NCBI RefSeq assembly: GCF_001577525.1
Contig: NZ_CP013015.1
Location: 203,173-267,172 of the forward strand
Origin: Candidatus Desulfofervidus auxilii
Lineage (GTDB): Bacteria > Desulfobacterota > Desulfofervidia > Desulfofervidales > Desulfofervidaceae
Direction: 5' to 3'
DNA length: 64,000 bases
Positions within the stretch are counted from its first letter, which is position 1. Every line of letters starts with the position of its first letter. Below the pieces are notes generated by a model. That model did no database searches and was not told the DNA's origin. It worked only from the letters and a program-made list of their open reading frames with translations. Below are positions 52,037 to 59,972 of the stretch, piece by piece. The translations under genes were made by a program, and so were the position numbers.

Positions 52037-53209
52037 ATGCATTTTTCTTATGCACAACGTCTTCAACAATTACCTCCCTATCTCTTTGCAGAAATAGATA
52101 GGTTAAAAGCAGAAGCTACAGCTAAAGGTGTGGATGTCATTGACTTAGGGGTAGGCGACCCTGATATACCCACTCCTTCCCATATTGTAGAAATTTTGAA
52201 AAAAGCAGCAGAGAAACCAGAAAATCATCGTTATCCTAGTTATACAGGTATGCTGAGATTTAGAAAGGCGGTAGCTGATTGGTATGAGAGGAGATTTAAT
52301 GTTAAATTAGACCCTGAAAAGGAAATATTAGCCCTCATCGGTTCAAAGGAAGGAATTGCTCACTTACCCTTAGCCTTTATTAACCCTGGAGATATAGCCT
52401 TAGTGCCCTCGCCTGCTTATCCGGTATATCATATTGGAGTGCTTTTTGCTGGTGGTAAATCTTATTTTATGCCCCTTATTGAAAAAAATGATTTTTTACC
52501 AGATTTAGAGAAAATTCCTCGTGATATTGCCTCTCAGGCAAAAATTATGTTTCTAAATTATCCTAACAATCCTACCGCAGCCGTAGCCGAAGAGGAATTT
52601 TTTAAAAGAGTCATTTTTTTCGCTAAAAAATATGAAATTATGGTCTGTCATGATGCTGCCTATACAGAGTTATATTATGATGGTCATAAACCATTAAGTT
52701 TTTTATCCCTTAAAGAAGCAAAAGAATGTGGCATAGAAATTCACTCTCTTTCTAAAACCTTTAATATGACCGGCTGGCGAATAGGTTTTGCTGTAGGTCA
52801 TCCAAAACTCATTGCTGGTCTGGGAAAAGTAAAAAGTAATATAGACTCAGGTGTGTTTCAAGCCATCCAAGAGGCAGGTATAGCTGCCCTCAATAGTAAA
52901 GAAAAAATAGTAGAGAAAAATCGGCAGATTTTTAAAAAAAGACGAGATATAATGGCTAATGGTTTAAAGGAACTTGGGTTTGAATTAACCATACCCAAGG
53001 CTACTTTTTATCTATGGGTAAAAGTGCCTAAAAATTATACTTCTATGGAATTCTGCCAATTTTTGTTAAAAAAAATAGGCATAGTGGTTACTCCAGGTAT
53101 TGGGTTTGGTGAGCCAGGTGAAGGTTTTTTCCGAATGTCTTTGACTATATCTGAAGAAAAAATTTATGAAGCATTAGCCAGATTGGAAAAATGCATAAAG
53201 TATTTGTAG
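52037..53209 (+). CDS. dapL: LL-diaminopimelate aminotransferase
   Basis: PLP aminotransferase that turns tetrahydrodipicolinate into LL-DAP in one step, bypassing the acylated dapC/D/E route. Features: LGVGDPDIPTPSHIVEILKK near 38-57, YPSYTGMLRFRKAVADWYER at about 72, NYPNNPTAAVAEEEFF at about 172, and the PLP lysine in IHSLSKTFNMTGWRIGFAVG at about 232. The order lysA-dapF-dapA-dapB-dapL supports the assignment over a generic aspartate aminotransferase. I choose the ATG at 52037, with GAGG 9 nt upstream. It overlaps folK by 19 nt. Confidence 0.92.
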   Translation: MHFSYAQRLQQLPPYLFAEIDRLKAEATAKGVDVIDLGVGDPDIPTPSHIVEILKKAAEKPENHRYPSYTGMLRFRKAVADWYERRFNVKLDPEKEILALIGSKEGIAHLPLAFINPGDIALVPSPAYPVYHIGVLFAGGKSYFMPLIEKNDFLPDLEKIPRDIASQAKIMFLNYPNNPTAAVAEEEFFKRVIFFAKKYEIMVCHDAAYTELYYDGHKPLSFLSLKEAKECGIEIHSLSKTFNMTGWRIGFAVGHPKLIAGLGKVKSNIDSGVFQAIQEAGIAALNSKEKIVEKNRQIFKKRRDIMANGLKELGFELTIPKATFYLWVKVPKNYTSMEFCQFLLKKIGIVVTPGIGFGEPGEGFFRMSLTISEEKIYEALARLEKCIKYL

Positions 53210-53676
53210 GTATAGGGTCAAACTTAGGAGATAAAAAGAGCTATTGCAAACGGGCTCTTGCTTTTCTTAATATCTTACCTCAGACAAAAATAAAGCGGTG
53301 TTCTTCTTTTTATTTAACAGAACCAGTAAAGGAAAAAAACCAGCCCTGGTTTCTCAATTTAGTTGTATTACTTCAAACAGATTTGGGATATCAACAGCTT
53401 TTTTTTTGGTTGAAACATATTGAAAATATTCTAGGCCGCTTTCCCACTTGGGAAAAAGGCCCACGAATTATTGATTTAGACCTTTTATTATATGATGATT
53501 TAATTATTAACTCCCCTAATTTAATTATTCCTCATCCTCAATTTCATAAAAGAGGATTTGTCCTGGCTCCATTGGCTGAAATTGCCCAAGAAGAAATACA
53601 CCCTTTATTAAAACAAAGTTTCAAGCAACTTTGGGCAAACCATAAATTTAAAGAATGGGTGATTAGATTGAAATGA
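53191..53676 (+). CDS. folK: HPPK, 2-amino-4-hydroxy-6-hydroxymethyldihydropteridine diphosphokinase
   Basis: Folate synthesis kinase. VFVGIGSNLGDKKSYCKRAL at the start, then FYLTEPVK, FLNLVVLLQT, and the GPRIIDLDLLLYDDLIINSP signature (about residues 90-109). 161 residues, full. It starts inside the end of dapL and overlaps the following gene by 4 nt, so it is translated as part of the same operon. Confidence 0.94.
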   Translation: MHKVFVGIGSNLGDKKSYCKRALAFLNILPQTKIKRCSSFYLTEPVKEKNQPWFLNLVVLLQTDLGYQQLFFWLKHIENILGRFPTWEKGPRIIDLDLLLYDDLIINSPNLIIPHPQFHKRGFVLAPLAEIAQEEIHPLLKQSFKQLWANHKFKEWVIRLK

Positions 53677-53930
53677 GGCTAATTTTTTATACTTTAGTGA
53701 TTTTTGCCATATACTGGCTGATAAGAAGTCTTTTAAAGCCCAAGCCAAAGAAGAAAATTAATTCCCAATTGCCTCCACAAATTGAAGATGAATTAGTAAA
53801 GGACCCTATGTGTGGGATTTATATTCCCAAACAAAAGGCCATTACAGCAAAAATTGGAGGAAAAGTTTATTATTTCTGTTCACAAAGGTGTAAGGAAGAA
53901 TACACCAAACAACAGGAGGTGAAAAAATGA
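53673..53930 (+). CDS. small membrane protein with YHS/TRASH-like metal motif
   Basis: 85 residues: one N-terminal membrane helix ([19 protein letters not shown]), a basic KPKPKKK linker, then [14 protein letters not shown] and [12 protein letters not shown], the cysteine layout of YHS/TRASH-type domains that bind copper or other metals. Such small proteins (PP0621-like) are widespread with unknown function. It overlaps folK and fsa by 4 nt each. Confidence 0.82.
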   Translation: MRLIFYTLVIFAIYWLIRSLLKPKPKKKINSQLPPQIEDELVKDPMCGIYIPKQKAITAKIGGKVYYFCSQRCKEEYTKQQEVKK

Positions 53931-54580
53931 AGTTTTTTGTAGATACTGCTAATGTGGATGAAATTAAACAGGCAAAGGAAATGGGCATGGCAGATGGAGT
54001 AACTACTAATCCTACGCTAGTAGCCCGCGAAAAAAGACCCTTTCGTCCCTTAATTGAGGAAATCTGTCATATAGTAGAAGGTCCTGTTAGTGCAGAAGTA
54101 ATAAGCCAAGAGGCTCAAGGAATGGTAAAGGAGGCAGAAGATTTAGTAAAAATTGCCCCAAATATAGCCATAAAAATTCCCATGACCGTAGAAGGTCTCA
54201 AGGCCACAAAAATCCTTTCTGAAAAAGGTATCCGTGTAAACATGACTCTTGTTTTTTCCCCTTTACAGGCCTTACTGGCTGCCAAAGCAGGAGCCAGTTT
54301 TGTCAGTCCGTTTGTAGGTCGTTTAGATGACATCGCCCATGATGGTATGAAGCTAGTGGAACAGATTGTAACTATTTATGAAAATTATGATTTTGCTACA
54401 GAAATTATTGTAGCCAGTGTGAGACATCCCCTCCATGTGCTTCAAGCAGCCTTATTAGGAGCAGATATTGCCACTATTCCTTTTAAGGTGATAAAACAAT
54501 TGGCAAAGCATCCTCTAACAGACATTGGACTTAAGAGGTTTTTAGATGATTGGCAAAAAGTGGCTGATAAGCTTTTATAG
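53927..54580 (+). CDS. fsa: fructose-6-phosphate aldolase/transaldolase (small class)
   Basis: A 217-residue class I aldolase of the transaldolase subfamily. [35 protein letters not shown], then the Schiff-base lysine in [15 protein letters not shown] at about 82-95, and [17 protein letters not shown] at about 124. It belongs to the FSA/TalC type, which either makes or cleaves fructose 6-phosphate or acts as transaldolase; the two cannot be separated by eye. Shine-Dalgarno AGGAGG in the end of the previous gene. Confidence 0.92.
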   Translation: MKFFVDTANVDEIKQAKEMGMADGVTTNPTLVAREKRPFRPLIEEICHIVEGPVSAEVISQEAQGMVKEAEDLVKIAPNIAIKIPMTVEGLKATKILSEKGIRVNMTLVFSPLQALLAAKAGASFVSPFVGRLDDIAHDGMKLVEQIVTIYENYDFATEIIVASVRHPLHVLQAALLGADIATIPFKVIKQLAKHPLTDIGLKRFLDDWQKVADKLL

Positions 54581-55109
54581 CCTGCTTTTTTTCTGTATAT
54601 TTACTGCATCCTTAGGTTGGTGTGGAATTTATGTATATAAAGACAAAAATGGAGTTTTGCATTTTACCGATACCCCTCGCCATCATGGGTATCGGTCATT
54701 CTTTAAAACCCCTAAAAGTTTTTATTGGAGATACAAGATATCTGATAAGTTAATAAACAAAATCGCTCAAAAATATGAATTGGCTCCTGCCTTGCTTAAG
54801 GCCATTATTAAGGTAGAATCAGATTTTGACCATGCAGCCATTTCCAAAGCAGGGGCAATGGGTCTTATGCAACTTATGCCTGAAACAGCAAGAGAAATGG
54901 GAGTAAAAAATCCTTTCTCGCCTGAAGAAAATATTGAAGGAGGAGCGCGGTATTTAAGACAACTTCTAAATCAATTTCAAGGCAACCTCTCCCATGCCCT
55001 TGCGGCTTACTTTGTGGGTCCTACTGCATTCTCACAAACAGGTTATACACCCGAAATAAAGACTTATGTAGACCGGGTATTACGTTATTATCAATATTAT
55101 CTTCCATAA
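54546..55109 (+). CDS. secreted lytic transglycosylase (SLT) with DUF4124-like N-terminus
   Basis: A 187-residue exported muramidase-like enzyme. Signal peptide ([17 protein letters not shown]), a short DUF4124 stretch ([19 protein letters not shown] at about 28-46), then the SLT domain: catalytic Glu in [20 protein letters not shown] at about 79-98, [14 protein letters not shown], and [21 protein letters not shown]. The usual AYNAGP motif reads AYFVGP here. It would cleave peptidoglycan in the periplasm. The start lies inside the end of fsa. Confidence 0.9.
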   Translation: MIGKKWLISFYSLLFFCIFTASLGWCGIYVYKDKNGVLHFTDTPRHHGYRSFFKTPKSFYWRYKISDKLINKIAQKYELAPALLKAIIKVESDFDHAAISKAGAMGLMQLMPETAREMGVKNPFSPEENIEGGARYLRQLLNQFQGNLSHALAAYFVGPTAFSQTGYTPEIKTYVDRVLRYYQYYLP

Positions 55110-55112
55110 ATT

Positions 55113-55661
55113 ATGACTAAAATCAGCACATTGGCCAATCACCTGACATTATTGCGTTTGGCAGCCATTCCTGTTTTACTTATTTTGCTTTCTTTTCCCC
55201 AAAAATTGCCATCTTTTTTGGCTGCTCTTATTTTTCTGTTAGCTTCTTTAACTGATTTTTTGGATGGTTTTTTTGCGCGGAGAAAAAAACAGGTTACCAC
55301 TTTAGGAAAACTTTTAGACCCCCTAGCAGACAAACTCTTAATTACCGCAGCTTTAATCATGCTTATCCCCCTCAAAAGAGTCCCTGCCTGGATGGCATTT
55401 TTGATCATTGCCCGGGAAATCGCTGTTACAGGTTTAAGAAACATCCTCTCAGGAAGGGGAATTGTCCTTAGTGCAAGTCCATGGGGTAAGGGGAAATTAA
55501 CCTTTCAAGTAATCTCCATTTTTTGTCTAATCCTCCATTATCCTCACTGGGGAATCAACTTTCATTTATTAGGAATAGTTATTTTGTGGATTGCCCTTTT
55601 TCTTACCCTTTGGTCAGGACTTAATTATTTTATAAAATATGTTAACTATCTTTCAGAGTAG
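55113..55661 (+). CDS. pgsA: CDP-diacylglycerol-glycerol-3-phosphate 3-phosphatidyltransferase
   Basis: Integral membrane enzyme for phosphatidylglycerol phosphate. The CDP-alcohol motif D-G-x2-A-R-x8-G-x3-D-x3-D lies in LDGFFARRKKQVTTLGKLLD at about residues 49-68 followed by PLADKL. Several membrane helices. 182 residues, typical. It follows the SLT gene by 3 nt. Confidence 0.93.
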   Translation: MTKISTLANHLTLLRLAAIPVLLILLSFPQKLPSFLAALIFLLASLTDFLDGFFARRKKQVTTLGKLLDPLADKLLITAALIMLIPLKRVPAWMAFLIIAREIAVTGLRNILSGRGIVLSASPWGKGKLTFQVISIFCLILHYPHWGINFHLLGIVILWIALFLTLWSGLNYFIKYVNYLSE

Positions 55662-55672
55662 AAATAATATTG

Positions 55673-55990
55673 ATGGAACTGGAATTTGAAAAAACTCGCA
55701 GACAGCATATAATTGACCTATTGCAGCTTAAAAGCTGGTCTGTTTATGAATTGGCTAAAGAACTTGATGTAGAAGTTAACACAGTAGTAAATGACTTAGA
55801 ACATATTAAAAGGTCTATTTCTTTTCCTTACAAAATGAACATATTTCCGCCAGAATGCACTAACTGTGGCTTTAAATTCAAAGATAGGTCTAAATTTACC
55901 AAGCCATCACGTTGTCCCAGATGCAAAGGGGAACGAATAATCCCTCTTATGGTAAAGATTGACTTTGTTAAAAGCACAAAGAGGCAATAA
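55673..55990 (+). CDS. HTH plus zinc-ribbon transcriptional regulator (COG3357-like)
   Basis: About 105 residues. The N-terminal winged HTH (RRQHIIDLLQLKSWSVYELA, DVEVNTVVNDLEHI) is followed by a zinc ribbon (PPECTNCGFKF, then PSRCPRCKGERI). This layout matches the predicted regulators of COG3357, mostly archaeal and in anaerobes. Target unknown. The ATG at 55673 is preferred over the TTG at 55670. It lies just before the LigD phosphoesterase gene. Confidence 0.82.
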   Translation: MELEFEKTRRQHIIDLLQLKSWSVYELAKELDVEVNTVVNDLEHIKRSISFPYKMNIFPPECTNCGFKFKDRSKFTKPSRCPRCKGERIIPLMVKIDFVKSTKRQ

Positions 55991-55998
55991 AATTCAAT

Positions 55999-56499
55999 AT
56001 GGCTCAACAACATAAATCTAAGCTTATTTTTGTAGTCCATGAACACCATGCTACTCATTTACATTATGACTTTCGTCTGGAAATACAAGGTGTCTTGAAA
56101 TCTTGGGTAATTCCCAAGGGTCCTTCAATGAATCCTTCAGACAAAAGATTAGCCATTATGGTAGAAGACCATTTACTAGAATATGGAGAATTTGAGGGAA
56201 TTATCCCTGAAGGTCACTATGGGGCTGGGGTAGTAATAATCTGGGATAAGGGTTATTACTTCTCCCTTGGGAATAAAACGCCAGAAGAACAACTCAGGAA
56301 TGGTAAGATTGAATTTATCTTACATGGGAAAAAATTAAAAGGCGGTTTTTCCTTATTCCAGCTCAAAAAAGGGGGAAAGCAATGGCTACTTATTAAAAAA
56401 CAAGATAAATATGGAGATAAAAAATGGAAAATAAAGCTTGCTTTAACCGCTCAGAAAAAAAGAGGACTTAAGGCAAAAATACCTCTTTGTATTAAGTAA
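55999..56499 (+). CDS. stand-alone DNA ligase D 3'-phosphoesterase domain
   Basis: A 166-residue protein equal to the PE domain of LigD. HATHLHYDFRLEIQGVLKSW holds the catalytic His/Asp/Arg set (H-x-H-Y-D-x-R), then WVIPKGPSMNPSDKRLAI, VEDHLLEYGEFEGIIPEGHY and GGFSLFQLKKG. Such PE enzymes trim 3'-phosphate and ribonucleotide ends in DNA repair. No ligase, primase or Ku gene is nearby. It starts 8 nt after the HTH/zinc-ribbon gene, so the two may be functionally linked. Confidence 0.92.
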   Translation: MAQQHKSKLIFVVHEHHATHLHYDFRLEIQGVLKSWVIPKGPSMNPSDKRLAIMVEDHLLEYGEFEGIIPEGHYGAGVVIIWDKGYYFSLGNKTPEEQLRNGKIEFILHGKKLKGGFSLFQLKKGGKQWLLIKKQDKYGDKKWKIKLALTAQKKRGLKAKIPLCIK

Positions 56500-56615
56500 T
56501 TGAGAGGATTTTGGGCTAATTTTTCCCTTGCCAAAAAAGATTTTTTATGATAGGAGATTGACAAATAATTTACATAAATTTATATTGAAGTTCTAATCAA
56601 AAAGGAGGTTTTACT

Positions 56616-56885
56616 ATGACCAAGGCTGAATTAGTATCAAGATTGGCAAGCAAGACAGGGGCAAAAAAAGTTGACGTAGAAAAAATTCTTACAGCCTTTT
56701 TAGAAGAAGCCAAAGAAATTCTTAAAACAGAGAAGAAGCTTACTCTTACCTCTTTTGGTACCTTTCGGGTAGTAGAGAGAGCAGCACGGGCAGGTAGAAA
56801 TCCACAAACTGGCAAACCCATCAAAATTCCTGCTACTAAAGTAGTCCGTTTTAAGCCAGGAAAAGAGTTAAAAACAATGTTTTAA
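56616..56885 (+). CDS. HU-family DNA-binding protein
   Basis: 89-residue nucleoid protein. TKAELVSRLASKTGAKKVDV, LTSFGTFRVVERAARAGRNP (the DNA-grasping arm with the GRNPQTG signature) and VRFKPGKELK. AAGGAGG precedes the ATG. HU bends DNA and supports replication and gene control. It is transcribed alone, with a gap of 116 nt upstream. Confidence 0.96.
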   Translation: MTKAELVSRLASKTGAKKVDVEKILTAFLEEAKEILKTEKKLTLTSFGTFRVVERAARAGRNPQTGKPIKIPATKVVRFKPGKELKTMF

Positions 56886-57259
56886 GGGGGATTTTCTCCT
56901 CCAAATTATAAGGCGTTTATTAAATAATAAAAACAGAGGCAAAGATACTATCTATCTCCAAATTTAGCGTTAAAATGAGAAAACGAAATTGTGGATAGTG
57001 CTTAATAAAAAGCCTAGTATGCAATTATAAAGAACATCTAAATCCGTGATTGCTCTAAAAGAAATCCTATAAGTATGGCAAAATAAGACAATTTTTAAAA
57101 AACATATTCAGCTAAAAGGTGGCCATGTTAAAGTTTCCATATTAAGACATTTTATTACTTTACCAAACCTGTTTTCTAGCTTAGCACGCCGTTTTCCGTT
57201 TTACTTCGCACCCTTTGGGCTTATGGCTCTGACAGCGCTTCGCAGCGTGCTCCTGAAAA
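56886..57259. other. 374-nt gap with repeat B copy
   Basis: AT-rich, no gene. Contains CCAAATTTAGCGTTAAAATG near 56958, a faint echo of repeat A, and repeat B copy 3 from 57161. No clear terminator for HU. Confidence 0.6.
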
Positions 57260-57271
57260 TTAAGGTTGGTG
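57161..57271 (-). repeat. dispersed repeat B, copy 3
   Basis: About 110 nt, the reverse complement of 45580-45700 but lacking a segment of roughly 25 nt (the second hairpin arm). It overlaps the end of thiC, whose TAA stop and last codons come from the repeat. Confidence 0.8.
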
Positions 57272-58570
57272 AGGAGGAGTTTTGTGAGCCAAATATTCCT
57301 TAACTAACTTAATGGCACAATATTTTCCACACATAGTACAAACATCGCTAATTTTTGGTGTACTTGTTTCTCTATAATATCTTGCCTTTTCTGGATCAAT
57401 AGAAGATTCTATCTGTGTCTTCCAATCAAGTCTTCCTCTTGCTTCTGCCATCTTTTTGTCTTTTTCCCAGGCTTTTTTATCTCCTCTGGCCAGATCCGCA
57501 ACATGAGCAGCAATCTTGGCTCCAATAACTCCTTCTCTTACATCTTCCACAGTAGGTAAACGCAAGTGCTCAGCTGGGGTAACATAACAAAGAAAATCGG
57601 CTCCTGCCCAAGCAGCTATAGCCCCACCAATGGCTGCAGCAATATGGTCATAACCAGAGGCAATATCTGTCACTAATGGTCCCAAGACATAAAAAGGCGC
57701 TCCTTTACATAATTTCTTCTCTAAAAGCACATTGGCCTCAACTTGATCCAGTGGAACATGACCGGGTCCTTCTATCATTACCTGCACCCCTGCTTCCCAT
57801 GCCCTTTGAGCCAGTTCTCCTAAAAGAACTAATTCTTGAATTTGAGCCCTGTCTGTAGCATCAGCTAAGGAGCCTGGCCTCAAACCATCTCCCAAACTTA
57901 AAGTAATATCGTATTTCTGGGCAATCTCTAAAAGTCTATCATAGTGGTCATAAAGCGGATTTTCCTTCCCATGATAAAGCATCCAGGTAGTGAGAAATGC
58001 TCCACCACGGCTTACAATGTTTGTTAACCTTCCCTGTCTTTTCAACCTTTCTAAAGATTGCAAGGTTACTCCACAATGCACAGTCATAAAATCAACTCCC
58101 TCTTGGGCCTGTCTTTCAATCACAGAAAAAATATGGTCTACAGTCATATGCACAATCCCACCTTTTTTATGAACCATTTCTATAGCAGCCTGATAAATAG
58201 GCACTGTTCCAAAGGGTATAGGGGATCTTTTTAATAATGTTTTACGAATTTCCTCTAAATTGCCGCCAGTGCTTAAATCCATAACTGCGTCTGTACCTAC
58301 TTTGATGGCCACTTCTAATTTTTTAACCTCTTCCTCTAAATTTATATAATCTGAAGAGGTGCCAATGTTAGTATTCACCTTTACAGTCAGACCTTCACCT
58401 ATACCTACTGCTCTTTTTAAAACCTTATTCTTATTAGCTGGAATAACCACCTTACCTTCAGCAATCTTTTCTGCCAGAGTTTGCACAGACATATTCTCAT
58501 AATCAGCTACTGCTTTCATCTCAGATGTCATTATGCCTTTTCTGGCCAAAATCAACTGAGTTTCACGCAT
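57260..58570 (-). CDS. thiC: phosphomethylpyrimidine synthase ThiC
   Basis: Radical SAM enzyme converting aminoimidazole ribotide to HMP-P for thiamine. Short type (436 residues). Signatures: VKVNTNIGTSSDYINLEEEV, DLSTGGNLEEIRKTLLKRSP, HCGVTLQSLERL, SLGDGLRPGSLADATDRAQI, GPGHVPLDQVEANV and the 4Fe-4S motif CTMCGKYC (C-x2-C-x3-C as I count it; the long form has C-x2-C-x4-C). It overlaps thiDN by 8 nt. The last residues and stop fall in repeat B. Confidence 0.96.
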   Translation of the reverse strand: MRETQLILARKGIMTSEMKAVADYENMSVQTLAEKIAEGKVVIPANKNKVLKRAVGIGEGLTVKVNTNIGTSSDYINLEEEVKKLEVAIKVGTDAVMDLSTGGNLEEIRKTLLKRSPIPFGTVPIYQAAIEMVHKKGGIVHMTVDHIFSVIERQAQEGVDFMTVHCGVTLQSLERLKRQGRLTNIVSRGGAFLTTWMLYHGKENPLYDHYDRLLEIAQKYDITLSLGDGLRPGSLADATDRAQIQELVLLGELAQRAWEAGVQVMIEGPGHVPLDQVEANVLLEKKLCKGAPFYVLGPLVTDIASGYDHIAAAIGGAIAAWAGADFLCYVTPAEHLRLPTVEDVREGVIGAKIAAHVADLARGDKKAWEKDKKMAEARGRLDWKTQIESSIDPEKARYYRETSTPKISDVCTMCGKYCAIKLVKEYLAHKTPPHQP

Positions 58571-59900
58571 ACTTAAAAACCTCCATGGCTAGCTTAATCA
58601 CTTTTTGAGCCACCTCTTCTGGATGCTTTCCTAAAACTCTAATTATCGCTTCCTTACCAATATCTCCTTTATCATAAACTAAATCTGGCAAACTGCCAAA
58701 TTGCCTAATGGCCCTTTCTGTAATCCAAGGCAAACTCAGTCCTTCTACAGACTTTATCTCTGAAGGCTCATCCTTTCTAACTATCTCCTGAATCTTATAT
58801 CCTAATTTTTCCGCTTTTTTAATAAAATCATCCCTATACTTAATATTCATGGCCGAACGATATTCTCTATCAAATTCCATGGCCTTTAAAACTACACTAG
58901 CCATATGCTGAGAAACGCCAAACTCAGGTGGCCCACAGGTAACAATTTTTTCCTTTACAACACTCAGCCTACCAGAAAAACCTGCCACCTGGTCATAAGT
59001 CTTGGCATAAGGAAGGGCATAAACCAAATTACTTCTTACCTCTGGCACAAACGGGCTAACATAAGGTGCCTCTTGCAAACGATTTAAAGCCCTTTTTAAA
59101 GCACTAATAACTTCATACTTGGCTATTTCTTGTTCTACCCAAGCATAAGGATGAGAAAGCAAATTACCTTTACCTACTGACAATGCACCTTCTATAGCCA
59201 AAGTAATGAATTTTTTGGCTTTTCCCACAGCTTCAGGCAAAGATAAACCTTTGGCCAAAAAGGTAGCAATAGCACTACTTAATACACAACCTGTGCCATG
59301 CACTGGTTTTAATTGTCTCTTTGTTACCTCCCAGATATAAAAATCACTTCCATCAAATAACACATCTGTGGCTGTCTTAAGCTCTCCACCTTTTACTAAA
59401 ATCGCTTTTGCTCCAAAGTTTTTTAACTTTTTAGCAGCTTCTTTCATCTCTTCTAAACTTTCAGGTTTTTTCCCCAGAAAAACCTCTATTTCATCCAAAT
59501 TGGGAGTTATTAATTCAGCTAAAGGAAAAAGCTTTACCAAAGCTTCAGTTGCCTTATTCAAAATAAACCCTTTTTTAGCTCTTATAACCGGATCAATTAC
59601 AATATGGGGTAAATGGTGCTGAGAAAGCCGCTCTCCTATAAAATTAACCATCTCTGCATTAGGCAACATTCCTATCTTCACTGCATCAATGGAAAAATCT
59701 GAAAATAATCTATCCAATTGCTGTTTTACAATCTTTTTTTCTACAACATAACTTGCTTCAACACCTTGAGTATCCTGAACGGTAAGAGCTGTTGCCACAG
59801 TGAGTCCCACTTCCCCCAAAACAGTAATGGTCTTCAAATCTGCCTGTAGACCTGCCCCACCTGTAGGGTCAAAACCAGCAATAACTAGAATAATCGCCAT
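58563..59900 (-). CDS. thiDN: bifunctional HMP(-P) kinase and thiamine-phosphate synthase (ThiD-ThiN fusion)
   Basis: 445 residues. The N-terminal ThiD domain (about 1-260) shows FDPTGGAGLQADLKTI, DPVIRAKKG and PVHGTGCVLSSAIATFLAKG, and phosphorylates HMP and HMP-P. The C-terminal ThiN domain (about 275-445: VRSNLVYALPYAKTYDQVAG, GFSGRL, GASQHM-like FGVSQHMASVVL) can replace ThiE by joining HMP-PP and thiazole phosphate. Fusions of this type are typical of archaea and thermophiles. First gene of thiDN-thiC. No Shine-Dalgarno and no TPP riboswitch; the leader is 0-5 nt. Confidence 0.94.
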   Translation of the reverse strand: MAIILVIAGFDPTGGAGLQADLKTITVLGEVGLTVATALTVQDTQGVEASYVVEKKIVKQQLDRLFSDFSIDAVKIGMLPNAEMVNFIGERLSQHHLPHIVIDPVIRAKKGFILNKATEALVKLFPLAELITPNLDEIEVFLGKKPESLEEMKEAAKKLKNFGAKAILVKGGELKTATDVLFDGSDFYIWEVTKRQLKPVHGTGCVLSSAIATFLAKGLSLPEAVGKAKKFITLAIEGALSVGKGNLLSHPYAWVEQEIAKYEVISALKRALNRLQEAPYVSPFVPEVRSNLVYALPYAKTYDQVAGFSGRLSVVKEKIVTCGPPEFGVSQHMASVVLKAMEFDREYRSAMNIKYRDDFIKKAEKLGYKIQEIVRKDEPSEIKSVEGLSLPWITERAIRQFGSLPDLVYDKGDIGKEAIIRVLGKHPEEVAQKVIKLAMEVFKYA

Positions 59901-59908
59901 ATATACTA

Positions 59909-59937
59909 AAATTAACTTGGCCTCTGTAAGTTGTCAA
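59909..59937 (-). promoter_or_regulatory. promoter of thiDN-thiC
   Basis: On the minus strand TTGACA (59937-59932), 17 nt, TAATTT (59914-59909), 8 nt before the start codon. It lies back to back with the lptF promoter. Confidence 0.55.
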
Positions 59938-59966
59938 TTGCATAAATTGTAGTTCTTGGTTAAAAA
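59938..59966 (+). promoter_or_regulatory. possible promoter of lptFG, leaderless geometry
   Basis: TTGCAT (59938-59943), 17 nt, TAAAAA (59961-59966), 6 nt before the lptF ATG at 59973, which has no Shine-Dalgarno. Confidence 0.4.
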
Positions 59967-59972
59967 TAAAAT

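Noticed and set aside
59901..59972. TPP riboswitch ahead of thiDN-thiC
   Set aside because: Only 72 nt separate the divergent genes and no CTGAGA or thi-box pattern is present.
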